Assembly: GCA_031258265.1 (NCBI GenBank)
Contig: JAIRNB010000268.1
Span: 1 to 6,208 of the forward strand
DNA: 6,208 bases
Direction: 5' to 3'
Origin: Treponema sp.
Lineage (GTDB): Bacteria > Spirochaetota > Spirochaetia > Treponematales > Breznakiellaceae
A program made the position numbers and the translations under genes. Of the stretch, positions 5,418 to 6,208 are shown piece after piece (the stretch's first letter is position 1; each line of letters begins with the position of its first letter). The notes below the pieces were generated by a model, which saw nothing but the letters and a program-made list of their open reading frames with translations, did not search any database and was not told the DNA's origin.

Positions 5418-5660
5418 CTAATTTTTCGCCTTAAAAAAGCGATCATAGGCCTGTTGGAAAGTACCGGTAATCTCGTCAAGGCCGGCGGCCCGGAGTTCCC
5501 CCACATAGGCATCCCAGGCAGCGTCGATGTTCCCGTCCAGTACCCATTGGGTGGTATACCTCTGAACAATATCGGAAATGGTGGGTTGTATCCGGGAGAT
5601 CCTGGTCTGTTCATCGGAGCTAAGGAGCATCTTGGGAACGGGATATGGGTTCCCATATTT
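5418..5660 (-). pseudogene. C-terminal remnant of an LplA/YtcQ-like extracellular solute-binding protein
   Basis: About 80 residues remain of a protein normally near 500. They run from KYGNPYPVPKMLLSSDEQ to AYDRFFKAKN and a TAG stop. The pattern matches the very end of family 1 sugar-binding proteins of the LplA/YtcQ kind: PxPKMLxSxDEQ, a helix ending in DIVQRY, then the W-A-Y-V segment, AAGLDEI and AYDRF. Upstream (higher coordinates) the frame hits a stop at 5661-5663, and the DNA there is already GH32 sequence on the other strand. The N-terminal part, signal peptide and promoter are therefore gone. The ATG at 5630 is an internal Met and has no good ribosome site. In the family these proteins deliver oligosaccharides to an ABC importer; this copy is dead. 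Confidence 0.8.
5643..5658. repeat. 16-bp inverted repeat at the junction of two gene remnants
   Basis: ATATGGG (5643-5649) and CCCATAT (5652-5658) are perfect 7-bp arms around TT. The solute-binding reading on the minus strand and the GH32 reading on the plus strand both run into this spot and end there, so it marks the rearrangement breakpoint to within some bases. Confidence 0.6.
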
Positions 5661-5905
5661 TTACCATGGATAAAGAACAAAGCGGCGGGGGATATTCTGA
5701 AAAAATTAATGTTCCTTGGAAGGAGACCGGGGATATGGAGATTCAGATCCTTATCGACAGATCATCGGTAGAAGTGTTTTTGTTTGGCGGAAAATACACT
5801 GTCACAAGCCGAATCTACCCCCGGCCTTCATCGATCTGCTATGATATTTTCACAGAAGGGGCCGGACTTTCCATCCCGGACCTGAGGATTATAGAACTAA
5901 GATAA
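5660..5905 (+). pseudogene. C-terminal remnant of a GH32 beta-fructosidase (sucrose/fructan hydrolase)
   Basis: About 81 residues correspond to the end of the beta-sandwich domain that follows the catalytic propeller of GH32 enzymes (invertase, levanase, sucrose-6-phosphate hydrolase; normally around 450-500 residues). The diagnostic run is ILIDRSSVEVFLFGG followed by VTSRIYP; the earlier FTMDKEQSG matches the family's VDRxxSG strand. It ends at TAA 5903-5905 after a normal family C-terminus. The frame is open back to 5621, with an ATG at 5645, but that part is not GH32-like and reads through the solute-binding remnant. The propeller with all catalytic residues (the WMNDPNG, RDP and EC motifs) is missing, so no enzyme activity is possible. 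The LacI-type remnant begins 42 bases downstream in the same direction, fitting a former sucrose/fructan operon. Confidence 0.88.
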
Positions 5906-5911
5906 ATCGGA

Positions 5912-5917
5912 TATAAT
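5912..5917 (+). promoter_or_regulatory. Consensus -10 box before the LacI-type remnant
   Basis: A perfect TATAAT lies 30 bases before the ATG at 5948. The best -35 at 17 bp (TTATAG, 5889-5894) is weak and lies inside the end of the GH32 remnant. It may be a surviving regulator promoter. Confidence 0.4.
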
Positions 5918-5947
5918 GGGGCCAAGACATCAATAGTGAGGATACTT

Positions 5948-6208
5948 ATGGCCAACATAAGGGATCTGGCGGCCTGTGCGATCCACAAGGCAGCCCATCA
6001 GCGGGGCATCCCAGTACCGGAAAACTCAAGGTAGTAGGTTACGACGGCAGCCTGATCTCTGAGATAGGACCTCAGAACATCACCACGGCAATCCAGCCTA
6101 TCCGGGAAATAGCCCAACATTCCGTGACCGCCGTGGTTGACCTTATTGAAAACCGTCCCCGGCTGCGGGACCAGATCATACTAGATGTCTACCTTCATGA
6201 AGGAGACA
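5948..6208 (+). pseudogene. LacI-family transcriptional regulator, internally deleted and frameshifted, runs off the window
   Basis: The start is intact: GTGAGG (5936-5941) 6 bases before the ATG, then MANIRDLA, the usual opening of the LacI helix-turn-helix. At once the sequence becomes the far C-terminal part of the same family, DLAACAIHKAAHQRGIPVPEN, so roughly 240 codons (rest of the HTH, hinge and most of the sugar-binding domain) are missing. The frame then stops at TAG 6032-6034. In the next frame KVVGYDG continues with ITTAIQPIREIA and onward to the window end without a stop. GAAAACTCAAG at 6020-6030 would restore PENLKVVGYDG with one extra C, so a single-base loss near 6025 explains the shift. 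It was probably the regulator of the adjacent GH32 gene. It cannot bind operator DNA or sugar as it stands. Confidence 0.78.

Noticed and set aside
5322..5771. Open frame of 149 codons on the plus strand
   Set aside because: It runs antisense through the solute-binding remnant and out of frame into the GH32 remnant; no domain is visible.
1..6208. CRISPR array, transposase or integrase
   Set aside because: No regularly spaced repeats and no recombinase motifs were found on either strand.

Overview
The window looks like bacterial chromosome, probably from a spirochaete of the Treponema group. That assignment is an inference from overall gene style, sugar-ABC content and the palindromic intergenic repeats; no rRNA or other phylogenetic marker is present. 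Three complete operational units and one graveyard of broken sugar genes can be read.

Positions 1-360 hold a paired hairpin element with two GAAGCGG words, then a sigma70-type promoter, a yybP-ykoY (Mn2+) riboswitch and its overlapping intrinsic terminator. These lead into mntP (361-954, + strand), a manganese exporter. A GC-rich, palindromic non-coding stretch (955-1131) separates it from the next unit.

Positions 1132-5002 hold a minus-strand sugar ABC transporter of the ribose/galactose (CUT2) type. Its order of transcription is periplasmic binding protein (3877-4875), double-domain ATPase (2157-3671), permease (1132-2160). ATPase and permease overlap by an ATGA. An intrinsic terminator lies between binding protein and ATPase, which fits higher expression of the binding protein. 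The leader of the operon can fold into a compact three-way junction (4910-4974) just downstream of, and partly overlapping, a TTGACA/TACACT promoter. The transported sugar cannot be told from sequence.

Positions 5003-5417 are non-coding and rich in inverted repeats and hairpins. They include a second copy of a 26-bp sequence that also sits at the terminator inside the ABC operon; both copies carry the T-tract of a minus-strand terminator.

Positions 5418-6208 hold gene remnants. The C-terminal end of an LplA/YtcQ-like extracellular solute-binding protein (minus strand) meets the C-terminal end of a GH32 beta-fructosidase (plus strand) head to head at a 16-bp inverted repeat. These are followed by a LacI-family regulator that has lost most of its middle and carries a frameshift. 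Together they look like the wreck of a sucrose/fructan utilisation locus. The most interesting items are the structured leader of the ABC operon, the terminator-associated repeat, the head-to-head junction and the GAAGCGG element; I see no clear evidence of an entirely new protein system.
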